From: Candidatus Thorarchaeota archaeon
GTDB lineage: Archaea; Asgardarchaeota; Thorarchaeia; Thorarchaeales; Thorarchaeaceae
DNA length: 19,920 bases
Assembly (NCBI GenBank): GCA_016841005.1
Contig: JAEORG010000344.1
Coordinates: 1 to 19,920 of the forward strand
Direction of reading: 5' to 3'
Shown: positions 7,711 to 15,275 of the stretch, piece after piece
Layout: each line of letters starts with the position of its first letter
Position numbering within the stretch: position 1 is the first letter of the stretch
Notes under the pieces: generated by a model
Database searches by the model: none
What the model was told of the DNA's origin: nothing
Seen by the model: only the letters and a program-made list of their open reading frames with translations
Position numbers and translations under genes: made by a program

Positions 7711-9447
7711 ATGTCCGACGTGAAACAAACCACTGAGTGGTTAAAACAAATTATGGATGTAGTCCATGATGGCATGATTGTCATCCAGGATGAAGAGATC
7801 GTAATCGTCAATGAACTTTTTGCTAACATGATTGGATATGATGAAGATACTCTTATGGATATGGACTTCGAAGACCTTGTAGATCCGTTATCACGTCGAC
7901 AAAATAAAGAGGTCATCGAGGCTTTAATCTTTGGAGAGGACCCAACAAAATTCAGTACAAGGCTAAAATCAAAAGATGGGAGAATTGTACATTGTGAGAT
8001 CAATCCTACCGTTATCAGCATGGGTAATGGTCCTGTGGTCCTCGCAGCTGTTCGTGACGTTTCTAGACAAATAGAGCTTGAGGAGGCAGTAATCCATCTA
8101 GAACAAAGATTTGCATCGTTATATGACCTCTCTCCTGTGGCTTATATCACACTGAATAGTGAGGGAGTAATCAATCAAGTAAACCAGGCAACAGAAGAAC
8201 TTCTTGGATGCAGTGCTGATGGAATTATTGGAAGACCATTTGGCGACTTCCTAGCTAAGAGAAAAGATGAGGAATATGACCCTAGTGCTGCAATCATAAA
8301 TGAAGTGATGAGAGGTAAGAATGTCGAAGGAATAGAGCTTGAACTTACTGATTGTGAAGATCGATCTGTGTGGGTCAGTGTTTCTTCTCGGTCTCTTAAT
8401 CCAGAATCCGAACGACCAACTGAGATTGGTCTAACTGCTGTGCAAATTACACGCAGAAAACGTGCAGAAGAACGATTGAGAGAAGAAAGTGAACGTGCTA
8501 ATCTATACTTCGACCTGATGACAAGTGACTTGAATATCATCCTGCAGAGTGTGCTTTTTGCTTTAGAAGACTTGAAACTATCACTGCAGATGACAGAACG
8601 CGAATTAGGCTTAGTCAATAACTCGGCATGGAACTTGAGGAGGGCTGCAAGATTAATAGTTAACATGGGTGTATTGCTATCCCTAGGTCGAGCTCCACCT
8701 GAATCAGGGAGTGTCAACCTTCGCTCACATATTAGAAGAGCAGTTTTAGAAGTTGAACGTGATTTCGAAGGAAAGAAGTTGGAATTCCAATCAAATATTC
8801 CCGAAAAAGGTTATGAAGTAAAGGGGCATGCTTTCTTACACAATGTTTTCTTCAATATACTACACAATGCAATGACATATGATGAGAAAGATCCAGTCGA
8901 AATAACCGTGAAGGTTGATCCTCAAGATTATGATCGAGAGGTGAGGATTGAGTTCGAGGATCAAGGTCCTGGAATAACTGAAACTCAAAAACAATATATC
9001 TTTCGAAGAACTCCTGATGCAGATAGTGCTGTTGTAGGAAAAGGTCTTGGGTTAACTGTAGCTGATAGATATATCACTCATTTAGGTGGAAGGATTTGGG
9101 TTGAGGACAGAGTAAAAGGCGATCCCTCAAAAGGTAGTAAATTTGTTGTTGTATTACCTCTCTGGAAAGAAACACTAGAACTACCCACCATCACATTTTA
9201 CAAATCTGACCATTGTGTTTTTTGTGGACCGGTCTTTGACACACTCTCTTCGATTCTTGATGAGATGGGCATAGGACGTTCTGCAATCAACATTATCAAT
9301 ATTGATGACCCTGCATCGGGTTTCACTGAGGACGATTTACCAGCTCTACCAACAATAGAGATGGGTGGACAACAATTAACTGGTTTCTTATCCGAGGAGG
9401 ATCTGAGGGTCGGAGTAATGCAGTTGCTTATGACTAGCGCAAGATAA
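7711..9447 (+). CDS. PAS-PAS histidine-kinase-like protein lacking the phospho-His, with C-terminal thioredoxin-like domain
   Basis: A soluble protein of 578 residues from ATG 7711 (588 from ATG 7681). Two PAS sensor domains occupy about 10-120 and 131-250, each followed by charged helices. A dimerisation helix follows (about 262-300), whose H-box reads Leu-Met-Thr-Ser-Asp-Leu-Asn. Ser272 sits where the phosphorylated His is expected, and no other His lies in that helix. The ATPase domain (about 335-485) looks intact: N-box Asn-Ile-Leu-His-Asn-Ala (382-387), Asp-x-Gly-x-Gly (417-421) and Gly-Lys-Gly-Leu-Gly-Leu (443-448). Residues 490-578 form a thioredoxin/glutaredoxin-like unit with Cys502-Val-Phe-Cys505 and a likely cis-Pro547 in Ala-Leu-Pro-Thr. 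It probably binds ATP but cannot autophosphorylate in the usual way. The next gene carries the missing His, so it may act in trans. No response regulator is in the window. Confidence 0.85.
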   Translation: MSDVKQTTEWLKQIMDVVHDGMIVIQDEEIVIVNELFANMIGYDEDTLMDMDFEDLVDPLSRRQNKEVIEALIFGEDPTKFSTRLKSKDGRIVHCEINPTVISMGNGPVVLAAVRDVSRQIELEEAVIHLEQRFASLYDLSPVAYITLNSEGVINQVNQATEELLGCSADGIIGRPFGDFLAKRKDEEYDPSAAIINEVMRGKNVEGIELELTDCEDRSVWVSVSSRSLNPESERPTEIGLTAVQITRRKRAEERLREESERANLYFDLMTSDLNIILQSVLFALEDLKLSLQMTERELGLVNNSAWNLRRAARLIVNMGVLLSLGRAPPESGSVNLRSHIRRAVLEVERDFEGKKLEFQSNIPEKGYEVKGHAFLHNVFFNILHNAMTYDEKDPVEITVKVDPQDYDREVRIEFEDQGPGITETQKQYIFRRTPDADSAVVGKGLGLTVADRYITHLGGRIWVEDRVKGDPSKGSKFVVVLPLWKETLELPTITFYKSDHCVFCGPVFDTLSSILDEMGIGRSAINIINIDDPASGFTEDDLPALPTIEMGGQQLTGFLSEEDLRVGVMQLLMTSAR

Positions 9448-9488
9448 ACGACGTACATTCTAATACTGAAACGCCTTTCAAGCTCTGC

Positions 9489-11039
9489 TTGCTTGAGGTT
9501 GATGAAGGCTTGGGAATACATTTGGAGAAAACGCCCGATCTAATGGAAGTCTTGATTCTAGCAGTTACTGTATATGTCGCAACATACATGCTCTATGTAT
9601 CATTTTCTGGACAGATTTGGAATTATGTTTCTCCACAAATAGTGGCAATATCTCTGACACTTCTGATTGCAGCAGTACTAGCGACGTCGAGTATGATATT
9701 CACCCATACCCTGATTCATTTTTCTCGGAAAAAGTCCATCCGATACTTGGTTCTCTTGTTGATGGCATTTGATGCAATTATCGTATGTATCATGTTTCTA
9801 ATTTCTCATCCATCATTTGAATTATGGTCTCCGTTTGCTGACAGAAACCGAAATCGTTCAGTCGCTATTGCTTGGGGCATGATGCTGATGATAGGGAGTC
9901 TTGCAGGTTCATTCTCAGGAGAATCACCTGCATCATTGCGAATTGAATTAATTGGTGTTATTACCGGGTTCATCATTTACCCTTCCATCTGCTTGTGGAT
10001 GATATTAAGTCCAGAACCAGTTTTTATCTCAACAGAGCCCTCAGGAGGGCTTAGTGGATTGACACCTACGGGTTGGATTATGATTCTGGTACTCGGTTTT
10101 TTCATGTCTGTTTCGTTCTTCAAATATCTAAGAGAATGGATCAGAAACCGTGACAGAGAGATCATTGCACTAACATCATCAATGTACTTCTGGCTGTTCG
10201 CTTTGGTTATCGTAGTAATCTTAGAGAATCCGTTCCAGTTTGCTGAAATCATATGGGTAGGCTCTGTAACTGCAGGATTTTCGTTAATTGCGATTGCTAT
10301 GTTATCTACCGTTATAATTGAACCTCGGAGAGAACTTGAAAGAACAGTCAAGAAACGAACAGAAGAGTTATCGATTTCAAGAAAGGAGAGCGAGTTTTAC
10401 TTGGGAATGTGGACTCATAAGATGGGGAATCTATTACAAGGGTTATTGGTTTACCTTGATCTTCTGTCAACACCCGAAATCGATGATGAAAGAGTCACAG
10501 ATCATCGTCGTTCAGCTATGGAAATTGCTAGAGAGGCAACACTACTAAACACACAAGTGACTATGCTTTCGCAGGCAAGTGATTCTGAACACATTGAATA
10601 CAAACCAATCTCTCTTGCAAGTATAATATCAAGTGCTATGGATAAATCATCCAAGCTACTAAATCCCGAGTCCTTTAGGGTGAATTTCAGAACTCTAAGC
10701 GATGTCCAAGTGATGGGTGATAAAATGTTGGATGTCGCGATTCTAAGTATTTTATCTTTCTTTGTAAAGGCTAGATTGCATGAGGAACTGAATATCACGA
10801 TTTGGTATGAACAAAAGGCAGAACTAGTAAATACTTATATCGAATGTGTTGGTCGAGAAATTCCAAAGGCAATTCAAGAATTCTTAGAAGTACATAAAGT
10901 TCCTCCCACTCCATCAATTGAACTTGATGTTTATGTTTCTCGGACCATTGTTGAACTCTTTGATGGTAGCATCTCTTACGAACATATTGCTAATGATCGA
11001 ATTAATCGAATAACATTGACCCTTAATGCAGGAAACTGA
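9489..11039 (+). CDS. Membrane histidine-kinase-like protein with H-box but degenerate ATPase domain
   Basis: A protein of up to 516 residues with seven to eight membrane segments between about 19 and 275. A short basic coiled-coil (280-300) and an H-box follow, Met-Trp-Thr-His-Lys-Met-Gly-Asn-Leu-Leu-Gln, with His310. The rest has the length and helix pattern of a HATPase_c domain (about 375-514). However, the N-box Asn, the Asp-x-Gly-x-Gly box (here Glu-Cys-Val-Gly-Arg-Glu) and the Gly-x-Gly-Leu lid are all lost, while the late Val-Ser-Arg-x-Ile-Val-Glu-Leu-x-x-Gly helix and strand remain. ATP binding is unlikely, so His310 would need phosphate from another protein. The H-box helix aligns with that of the preceding gene, suggesting paralogy. 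The start is uncertain: TTG 9489, TTG 9510 (GAGGT 11 nt upstream) or ATG 9543, just before the first membrane helix. The gap to the upstream gene is 41 bp, so co-transcription is likely. Confidence 0.75.
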   Translation: MLEVDEGLGIHLEKTPDLMEVLILAVTVYVATYMLYVSFSGQIWNYVSPQIVAISLTLLIAAVLATSSMIFTHTLIHFSRKKSIRYLVLLLMAFDAIIVCIMFLISHPSFELWSPFADRNRNRSVAIAWGMMLMIGSLAGSFSGESPASLRIELIGVITGFIIYPSICLWMILSPEPVFISTEPSGGLSGLTPTGWIMILVLGFFMSVSFFKYLREWIRNRDREIIALTSSMYFWLFALVIVVILENPFQFAEIIWVGSVTAGFSLIAIAMLSTVIIEPRRELERTVKKRTEELSISRKESEFYLGMWTHKMGNLLQGLLVYLDLLSTPEIDDERVTDHRRSAMEIAREATLLNTQVTMLSQASDSEHIEYKPISLASIISSAMDKSSKLLNPESFRVNFRTLSDVQVMGDKMLDVAILSILSFFVKARLHEELNITIWYEQKAELVNTYIECVGREIPKAIQEFLEVHKVPPTPSIELDVYVSRTIVELFDGSISYEHIANDRINRITLTLNAGN

Positions 11040-11117
11040 TATGGATTGATTTGTTTGAGTCTCGATTAATTACATATCTTCACGGAAAGAAACATAGAGA
11101 AAGAAAAATAACCAAAG

Positions 11118-11678
11118 ATGAAAATATTGCCAATTATGACAGTCGAAGGTTATCCAAATTGGTCTCGGGGATTGGATGTCATTGTTGGGATAACCCTGCT
11201 TCTTGTAGGTGCATGGATTTTCATCTATGTAGAGGTGGTAACTGATATAGTACTGAATATTTTCGCATTTGCTGTTCTTCTCATGGGAGGTACTAGAATT
11301 ATCAAGGGCATGAAGTTGGAAACAATACCTAATAGATTACGAGTCCTCAACATTCTATTCGGAATTATTATGATTCTCCTTAGCTTTACCGTCTTCTTCT
11401 ATCCTTCGCTCGGTCAAGTTCTTCTAATTCGAATTCTGACAACTGGATTCGTGCTAATAGGTATTATTAGACTTTGGAGCGGACTCACGAGGACTGATAT
11501 TCCTGGATGGGCAAAAGCAGCTCAAAGTATTGGTGGACTGCTGATACTTGGATTAGGTATTGTGATCTTCGTCATTCCAATAGCTGTATTCAATCTGCTC
11601 GTGCTCATAGTATCTGTTGCTATCCTTGTAAATGGAGCTATACGCATCGTGAATGGTGTCACAGGAAAGATACGTTAA
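11118..11678 (+). CDS. DUF308 / HdeD-like six-pass membrane protein
   Basis: A 186-residue protein with six membrane helices arranged as three hairpins. Each repeats a Leu/Ile-rich helix, a short turn with Gly-x-x-x-Ile or Tyr-Pro, and a helix ending in a Gly-x-x-Arg-Ile-Ile-Lys/Asn-Gly pattern (near residues 58-64, 118-124 and 172-180). This internal repeat is typical of the DUF308 (HdeD) family. In E. coli HdeD is linked to acid resistance; the archaeal role is unknown. It lies 78 bp after the kinase-like gene on the same strand, so it could be the last gene of that unit. ATG 11118 and ATG 11136 are both possible starts; the leader is purine-rich but without a clear SD. The conserved hydrophobic part begins after residue 18 and is unaffected. 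Confidence 0.8.
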   Translation: MKILPIMTVEGYPNWSRGLDVIVGITLLLVGAWIFIYVEVVTDIVLNIFAFAVLLMGGTRIIKGMKLETIPNRLRVLNILFGIIMILLSFTVFFYPSLGQVLLIRILTTGFVLIGIIRLWSGLTRTDIPGWAKAAQSIGGLLILGLGIVIFVIPIAVFNLLVLIVSVAILVNGAIRIVNGVTGKIR

Positions 11679-11686
11679 AGTGGAAG

Positions 11687-11706
11687 TAGGATGAGATCCT
11701 ATTAAT
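11687..11706. terminator. Possible weak hairpin terminator between convergent genes
   Basis: TAGGAT (11687-11692) and ATCCTA (11696-11701) form a 6-bp stem with a 3-nt loop, 9 bp after the DUF308 gene stop, followed by a weak TTAATTT tract. It lies in the 59-bp gap between convergent genes. The stem is real, but the terminator function is a guess. Confidence 0.3.
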
Positions 11707-11737
11707 TTAGCCACGATAGGAGCTTCTCTCAATTATA

Positions 11738-12217
11738 CTACCATTCAATTGGTTCGAGGTCTAACAGACGCAATCGTTCTTCGCGTCTTTTCTTTGCTAG
11801 ATTTGCTCTAGACTTCTCTTCTTCATCACGTAGCTCTAAGCGGGGAACTTCTATTGGGTGCCCATCAGAATCTACTGCAACATATGTTAAAAATGCTCTA
11901 CAAGTTTTTCTTCTCTCACCCGAAATCGGATTCTCAGATGTGACACGTACTTCTATCTCCATCGATGTTTTACCTACGTAGTTAACCCAACTCTCCAAGT
12001 TGACGATATCTCTTTGTCTTATCGGATTAAGAAAGTTCAAAGAGTCGATTGAAGCAGTAACGACTCCACTTCTACAATGACGTTTTGCAACAATTCCGGC
12101 AATTGCGTCAATCCAATCCAGTAGTCTTCCACCATAGAGTGTACCATGGTTGTTAACATCGTTAGGAAAGACAATCTCTGTCATCGTTGTCCTTGAGTCT
12201 TCTACTGTCTTTGACAA
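11738..12217 (-). CDS. Hotdog-fold acyl-CoA thioesterase (YciA/BACH type)
   Basis: A 159-residue single hotdog domain that should hydrolyse acyl-CoA to free acid and CoA in the cytosol. Residues 19-30 hold the family signature Asn-Asp-x-Asn-x-x-Gly-Thr-Leu-Tyr-Gly-Gly, followed by Arg-Leu-Leu-Asp-Trp-Ile-Asp. Asn22 and Asp37 are the expected catalytic residues. The Ser-Leu-Asn-Phe-Leu-Asn-Pro-Ile strand and the Arg-Ala-Phe-Leu-Thr-Tyr-Val-Ala strand also fit. The C-terminal 35 residues are highly charged and helical. The start is TTG 12217; homologues typically begin with the same Thr/Val-x-x-Ser-Arg lead-in, which supports it. The frame stays open upstream into the CorA gene but contains no ATG, GTG or TTG there. 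ATG 12184 is a less likely start. The gene follows CorA by 82 bp on the same strand. Chain-length preference cannot be read from sequence. Confidence 0.88.
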   Translation of the reverse strand: MSKTVEDSRTTMTEIVFPNDVNNHGTLYGGRLLDWIDAIAGIVAKRHCRSGVVTASIDSLNFLNPIRQRDIVNLESWVNYVGKTSMEIEVRVTSENPISGERRKTCRAFLTYVAVDSDGHPIEVPRLELRDEEEKSRANLAKKRREERLRLLDLEPIEW

Positions 12218-12299
12218 TACATCACTTCCATTTCGGAATAATAGAAGTACAATTTCTCCTTTTGCATTACTGAGCGATATCTGCGTGGTCAGAGAAACA

Positions 12300-13382
12300 T
12301 CAAATCCAATGAATCCTTCTGAAATATCCCAAGAGAATTAGTGCGATAAGAAGCATTACAAGTAGGATTATCGGATAACCATATTCCCAATGAAGTTCAG
12401 GACCCATGGGAACAAAATTCATTCCATATATAGAGGCGATAAATGTTATAGGTATGAATATTGTTGAGATGACTGTCAGAATCTTCATGATGTCATTCAT
12501 TCTATTGTTGAGATTTGTTAGATAAATATCAAGCATGGTTGTAAGAGAATCTTTGAATGTCTCCACATAATCTGTAGCTCTGATTACATGATCATATAAG
12601 TCTCTGAGATATATTTCAGTTTCAGTTTGAATAAGAGTTGCCTCATCCCTATTCAAACGAAACACGACTTCTCGTAATGGCCACAGGAATTTTCTCAAAA
12701 CAAGGAGGTCTCTTTTGAGGTCATATATAGAAGAAAGGAGTTTTTCTGAAAACTCGCTGATAATAGCATCTTCAAGTTCTTCAATTTTATCTCCCACAAC
12801 TTCAAGAACTACGAAATAATTGTCTACAATCAGATCAACAAGGGCATACGTAAGATAGTCGGAGTGGCTCATACGAATTCTACTACCTGGAACAAGAAGA
12901 CGTTTCAGAATTGGTTCAAATAAACCATCAGCCGCCTCCTGAAAGGACAAGACATAGTTCTTTCCTAAGATGATACTAATCTGTTCAGAGTAGATTGTAT
13001 CTTTCTTCTCATTATACGTGAATGCCCGTAGGACGACATATACACCATCTTTGAGAATATCTACTTTAGGTCTTTGATTTGTACTCGATAGATCTTCTAT
13101 TGTCAGCGGATGAAGCCCAAAATTTGTAGCTATTTTTTCAATCTTCTCTACATCATGGACCCCATTGACATGAATCCATCTTGTAAGTCCTTCATCCTTT
13201 AAAGGAACACATTCCTCTACCGTATCCCCTTCAAGTATTTCCAAGCAGTCATTATTGAAATCCACAATCCGATAGGTGACTTTGTCTACAAGTCTTGGCC
13301 CAGTATGAACAATCGTACCCGGAGGAAGTCCTACTTTTGATTCGAAATTGGTCACGTTTACATCACCGTCATGGTGTATCAT
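12300..13382 (-). CDS. corA: CorA-family magnesium channel
   Basis: A 360-residue protein of normal CorA layout. A cytoplasmic alpha/beta domain (about 25-180) and long helices (about 190-295) precede two C-terminal membrane helices (about 298-318 and 337-354). The selectivity signature Tyr-Gly-Met-Asn is at 319-322, followed by the short extracellular loop with Glu-Leu-His-Trp-Glu-Tyr-Gly-Tyr-Pro. CorA forms pentameric channels for Mg2+ and sometimes other divalent ions; Co2+ or Ni2+ transport cannot be excluded. The chain ends in a basic Arg-Arg-Ile-His tail. ATG 13382 lies inside the end of the MscS-type gene (14-bp overlap), has no obvious SD of its own, and is probably translated by coupling. 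The thioesterase gene follows 82 bp downstream, completing a likely three-gene unit. Confidence in the family is very high. Confidence 0.95.
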   Translation of the reverse strand: MIHHDGDVNVTNFESKVGLPPGTIVHTGPRLVDKVTYRIVDFNNDCLEILEGDTVEECVPLKDEGLTRWIHVNGVHDVEKIEKIATNFGLHPLTIEDLSSTNQRPKVDILKDGVYVVLRAFTYNEKKDTIYSEQISIILGKNYVLSFQEAADGLFEPILKRLLVPGSRIRMSHSDYLTYALVDLIVDNYFVVLEVVGDKIEELEDAIISEFSEKLLSSIYDLKRDLLVLRKFLWPLREVVFRLNRDEATLIQTETEIYLRDLYDHVIRATDYVETFKDSLTTMLDIYLTNLNNRMNDIMKILTVISTIFIPITFIASIYGMNFVPMGPELHWEYGYPIILLVMLLIALILLGYFRRIHWI

Positions 13383-14283
13383 ATACTGTTGTTAGGTCAG
13401 CCATGAAATCTGAGACTCGCTTAATAATAGTCATTGGCTTTCTTACAATGATAGCAAAACGATAAGTCAATCCTGCATTTGGAACAGCCCAGACTTGATA
13501 TTCAGGTCTAATCAAAAATATACTTGACCACTTCTCACATATTTGATCAAACCGATTACGTAACTCACCATGGTCATAAGTCATGTGATAGGTGAGGTCA
13601 AATGTATACCGATATGCAGTTTCATTACTAGCTATCTTCTTTAGCTGTTTCACAGCCCCTCTGATCATACGGCGATAGTCTCTGTCTAGTTCAGCCTCTT
13701 CAACATCTTCTTCCTTGATTTTGATGTAATCATCCACATTAATTTTGAAATTCGTAACTTCACTTGTCACAATTTTACTGTTGGGTATTAGTTGTCTAGT
13801 TTCGTCAGGTAAAAGAATCCTAGTATAGTTCAGTGTTATTTCTCTAACAATGCCTTCTGCAGTACCGATTCTAACATAGTCTCCAACCTTGAATGGTCTT
13901 GCGACCAGAACATAAAATCCACTCACGATATTTCCTAATGCCTGAGAAAATGCAAGACCTATTGCTGTTCCAAAAATTGCAGATAACGACAAGACAGTTC
14001 CAACATCTGGTTCCAGTATCTGAAGAGTGAATGAGATTGCAATAACGAAGAAAAGAAGTCTGATTATGAGTGTGATTCCGGTCGCAGCTTCAGTACCCAT
14101 TCCCATCGAAGTCAGAGTTCTACGCATTGTTCGAACTACAATAATGTATACAATAAGAAGAACAATGAGCCATATAACTAGAAGTATGTAACTCCAACCT
14201 GCATTAAGAAAATACAGAAGATAGCCGAAAGGGTCTGAACCAAAATCTGGAGGAAGTGTTGGAGTAGTAGTATTTGTCTGCAA
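13369..14283 (-). CDS. mscS: MscS-family small-conductance mechanosensitive channel
   Basis: A 304-residue MscS-type channel. Membrane helices lie at about 28-50, 64-90 and 95-125. The pore-lining third helix carries Gly-Thr-Ala-Ile-Gly-Leu-Ala-Phe-Ser-Gln-Ala-Leu-Gly-Asn (105-118). It is followed by the beta-domain signature with Arg-Pro-Phe-Lys-Val-Gly-Asp-Tyr-Val (129-137) and Ile-Pro-Asn-Ser near 175. The C-terminal alpha/beta cytoplasmic domain (about 190-290) is present. Such channels release small solutes when membrane tension rises. The start is TTG 14283, with GGGAG (14297-14293) 9 nt upstream and a TATA box at 14308-14315. The SD overlaps a perfect 12-bp palindrome (14284-14295). 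The 3' end overlaps corA by 14 bp, implying co-translation of an osmotic channel and an ion channel. Confidence 0.93.
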   Translation of the reverse strand: MQTNTTTPTLPPDFGSDPFGYLLYFLNAGWSYILLVIWLIVLLIVYIIVVRTMRRTLTSMGMGTEAATGITLIIRLLFFVIAISFTLQILEPDVGTVLSLSAIFGTAIGLAFSQALGNIVSGFYVLVARPFKVGDYVRIGTAEGIVREITLNYTRILLPDETRQLIPNSKIVTSEVTNFKINVDDYIKIKEEDVEEAELDRDYRRMIRGAVKQLKKIASNETAYRYTFDLTYHMTYDHGELRNRFDQICEKWSSIFLIRPEYQVWAVPNAGLTYRFAIIVRKPMTIIKRVSDFMADLTTVYDTP

Positions 14284-14292
14284 GAGAGATCT

Positions 14293-14317
14293 CTCCCACT
14301 GTCCTAGAAATATATCC
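14293..14317 (-). promoter_or_regulatory. TATA box and SD of the mscS-corA unit
   Basis: On the minus strand an AT-only ATATATTT (14315-14308) preceded by GG is a good TATA box, predicting transcription from about 14286. GGGAG (14297-14293) is an SD candidate 9 nt before TTG 14283. If transcription really starts near 14286 the SD would be excluded, so only one of the two elements may be in use. Confidence 0.45.
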
Positions 14318-14320
14318 TGC

Positions 14321-14352
14321 TTAAGAATCTAATAGATTAGATTAAGAATCTA
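14321..14352. repeat. 11-bp direct repeat flanking a small inverted repeat
   Basis: TTAAGAATCTA occurs at 14321-14331 and again at 14342-14352, with AATCT-AAT-AGATT (14326-14338) forming a short hairpin across the first copy. The second copy includes the stop codon of the acetyltransferase gene. It lies just upstream of the mscS TATA box and could be a regulator site or chance in AT-rich DNA. Confidence 0.35.
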
Positions 14353-15213
14353 CAATTTCTTCTCTAATAGAAATAGACCAAAATCAGGCTCTTCCTCATA
14401 TTGCATCAATTCGAGGTTATTTAATTCTTCATAGAAATCGTAAGGAAATATCATCATAATTCGATCGATATTCTTTTTCTTTGCTAATTCAATCTGTTTT
14501 GACATCTGCTGCAGGAAAAGATGTGCATGGTTGGTATATATTGTAAATGCCCAAATAGTACCCTGCATATCATGCCGAAGTGATCCAACTGATAACGATT
14601 GTAGATGTTCTTCGGTTATGTGTGACCATATTTCAACTTCCTCAAATATATTGAATATATCGAGCGATGCGTCAAATGCTTTCCAATCAATAACAATAAC
14701 ATTGTTGGGAATCAAACCAGAGGATATTACACGATCATAATCTTGCTCAATATTTAACTGAGTAAGATTTTCTGTGTCTACATCAAACTCCATTTTCTCC
14801 AAATTATTATCCCAAAAAACTCCCATTTTGAAGATTCGTTTCATGCCAATCTTATATGCTAAATGAAGAGATTGGTCATTATCAATCCCTGTGGTATATC
14901 TTACTCTTTCAACACCGAGTTCTTTTGCCATAATAATAAGAAGGTCGGTAATAGCTGATGCAAATCTTTTTCCCCTATAATCAGGATGTACACGAAGTCC
15001 CTCCATCCATCCAGTAGTTCCTTTGTCTATTATTCTCAGATTAGCTAGTGCTGCCACCCGTCCGTTTTCTTCGATTGCTATTGTATGGCAAGTAGGATTC
15101 TTCAACCATTCATCGAAGTAGTGTGGAAGATAGTCATGACCATCCCAAGTATTTCTTGCTATTTCCAAAATATCTTCCCTATCAGTTTCCCGTAAAGGTC
15201 GAGTCTTTACCAT
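14350..15213 (-). CDS. GNAT-family N-acetyltransferase (NAT16/histidine acetyltransferase-like N-terminus)
   Basis: A 287-residue protein. The N-terminal 130 residues are a GNAT domain: Arg-x-x-Asp beginning, Asp-Tyr-Leu-Pro-His (27-31), then Gly-Leu-Arg-Val-His-Pro-x-Tyr-Arg-Gly (72-81) leading into the acetyl-CoA loop. The Asp-Tyr-Leu-Pro and Glu-Gly-Leu-Arg-Val segments resemble vertebrate NAT16 (histidine N-acetyltransferase) as I remember it, so a small amino-acid substrate is possible but unproven. The acetyl-CoA motif Arg-x-x-Gly-x-Ala has Arg83 in place of the middle Gly, which is unusual. The C-terminal half (140-287) has no family I recognise; it begins acidic and contains a Trp-rich patch. 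ATG 15213 follows a short AT-rich leader with no clear SD. The stop lies 66 bp before the mscS start on the same strand, but mscS has its own likely promoter. Confidence 0.82.
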   Translation of the reverse strand: MVKTRPLRETDREDILEIARNTWDGHDYLPHYFDEWLKNPTCHTIAIEENGRVAALANLRIIDKGTTGWMEGLRVHPDYRGKRFASAITDLLIIMAKELGVERVRYTTGIDNDQSLHLAYKIGMKRIFKMGVFWDNNLEKMEFDVDTENLTQLNIEQDYDRVISSGLIPNNVIVIDWKAFDASLDIFNIFEEVEIWSHITEEHLQSLSVGSLRHDMQGTIWAFTIYTNHAHLFLQQMSKQIELAKKKNIDRIMMIFPYDFYEELNNLELMQYEEEPDFGLFLLEKKL

Positions 15214-15275
15214 AATCTGAGATAAGCTGTGTTTCTTAATCTAGGTTTCGAGATTTTTTCAGCTACCTGTAAGCC

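Noticed and set aside
8175..8717. A 180-codon open frame on the minus strand inside the PAS/kinase-like gene
   Set aside because: It lies wholly antisense to a gene with clear PAS and ATPase motifs, is rich in Ser and Arg without domain patterns, and has no SD or promoter.
11051..11245. A 64-codon plus-strand frame before and across the DUF308 gene start
   Set aside because: It overlaps the well-supported DUF308 gene in another frame and has basic, low-information sequence.
12218..12335. In-frame extension of the thioesterase upstream into corA
   Set aside because: The frame is open for about 38 codons but holds no ATG, GTG or TTG, and hotdog thioesterases begin near the chosen start.
14284..14295. 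Perfect 12-bp palindrome GAGAGATCTCTC before the mscS start
   Set aside because: It could be an operator, but without a loop it is a poor RNA hairpin and a palindrome of this length can occur by chance; there is no second copy in the other intergenic gaps.
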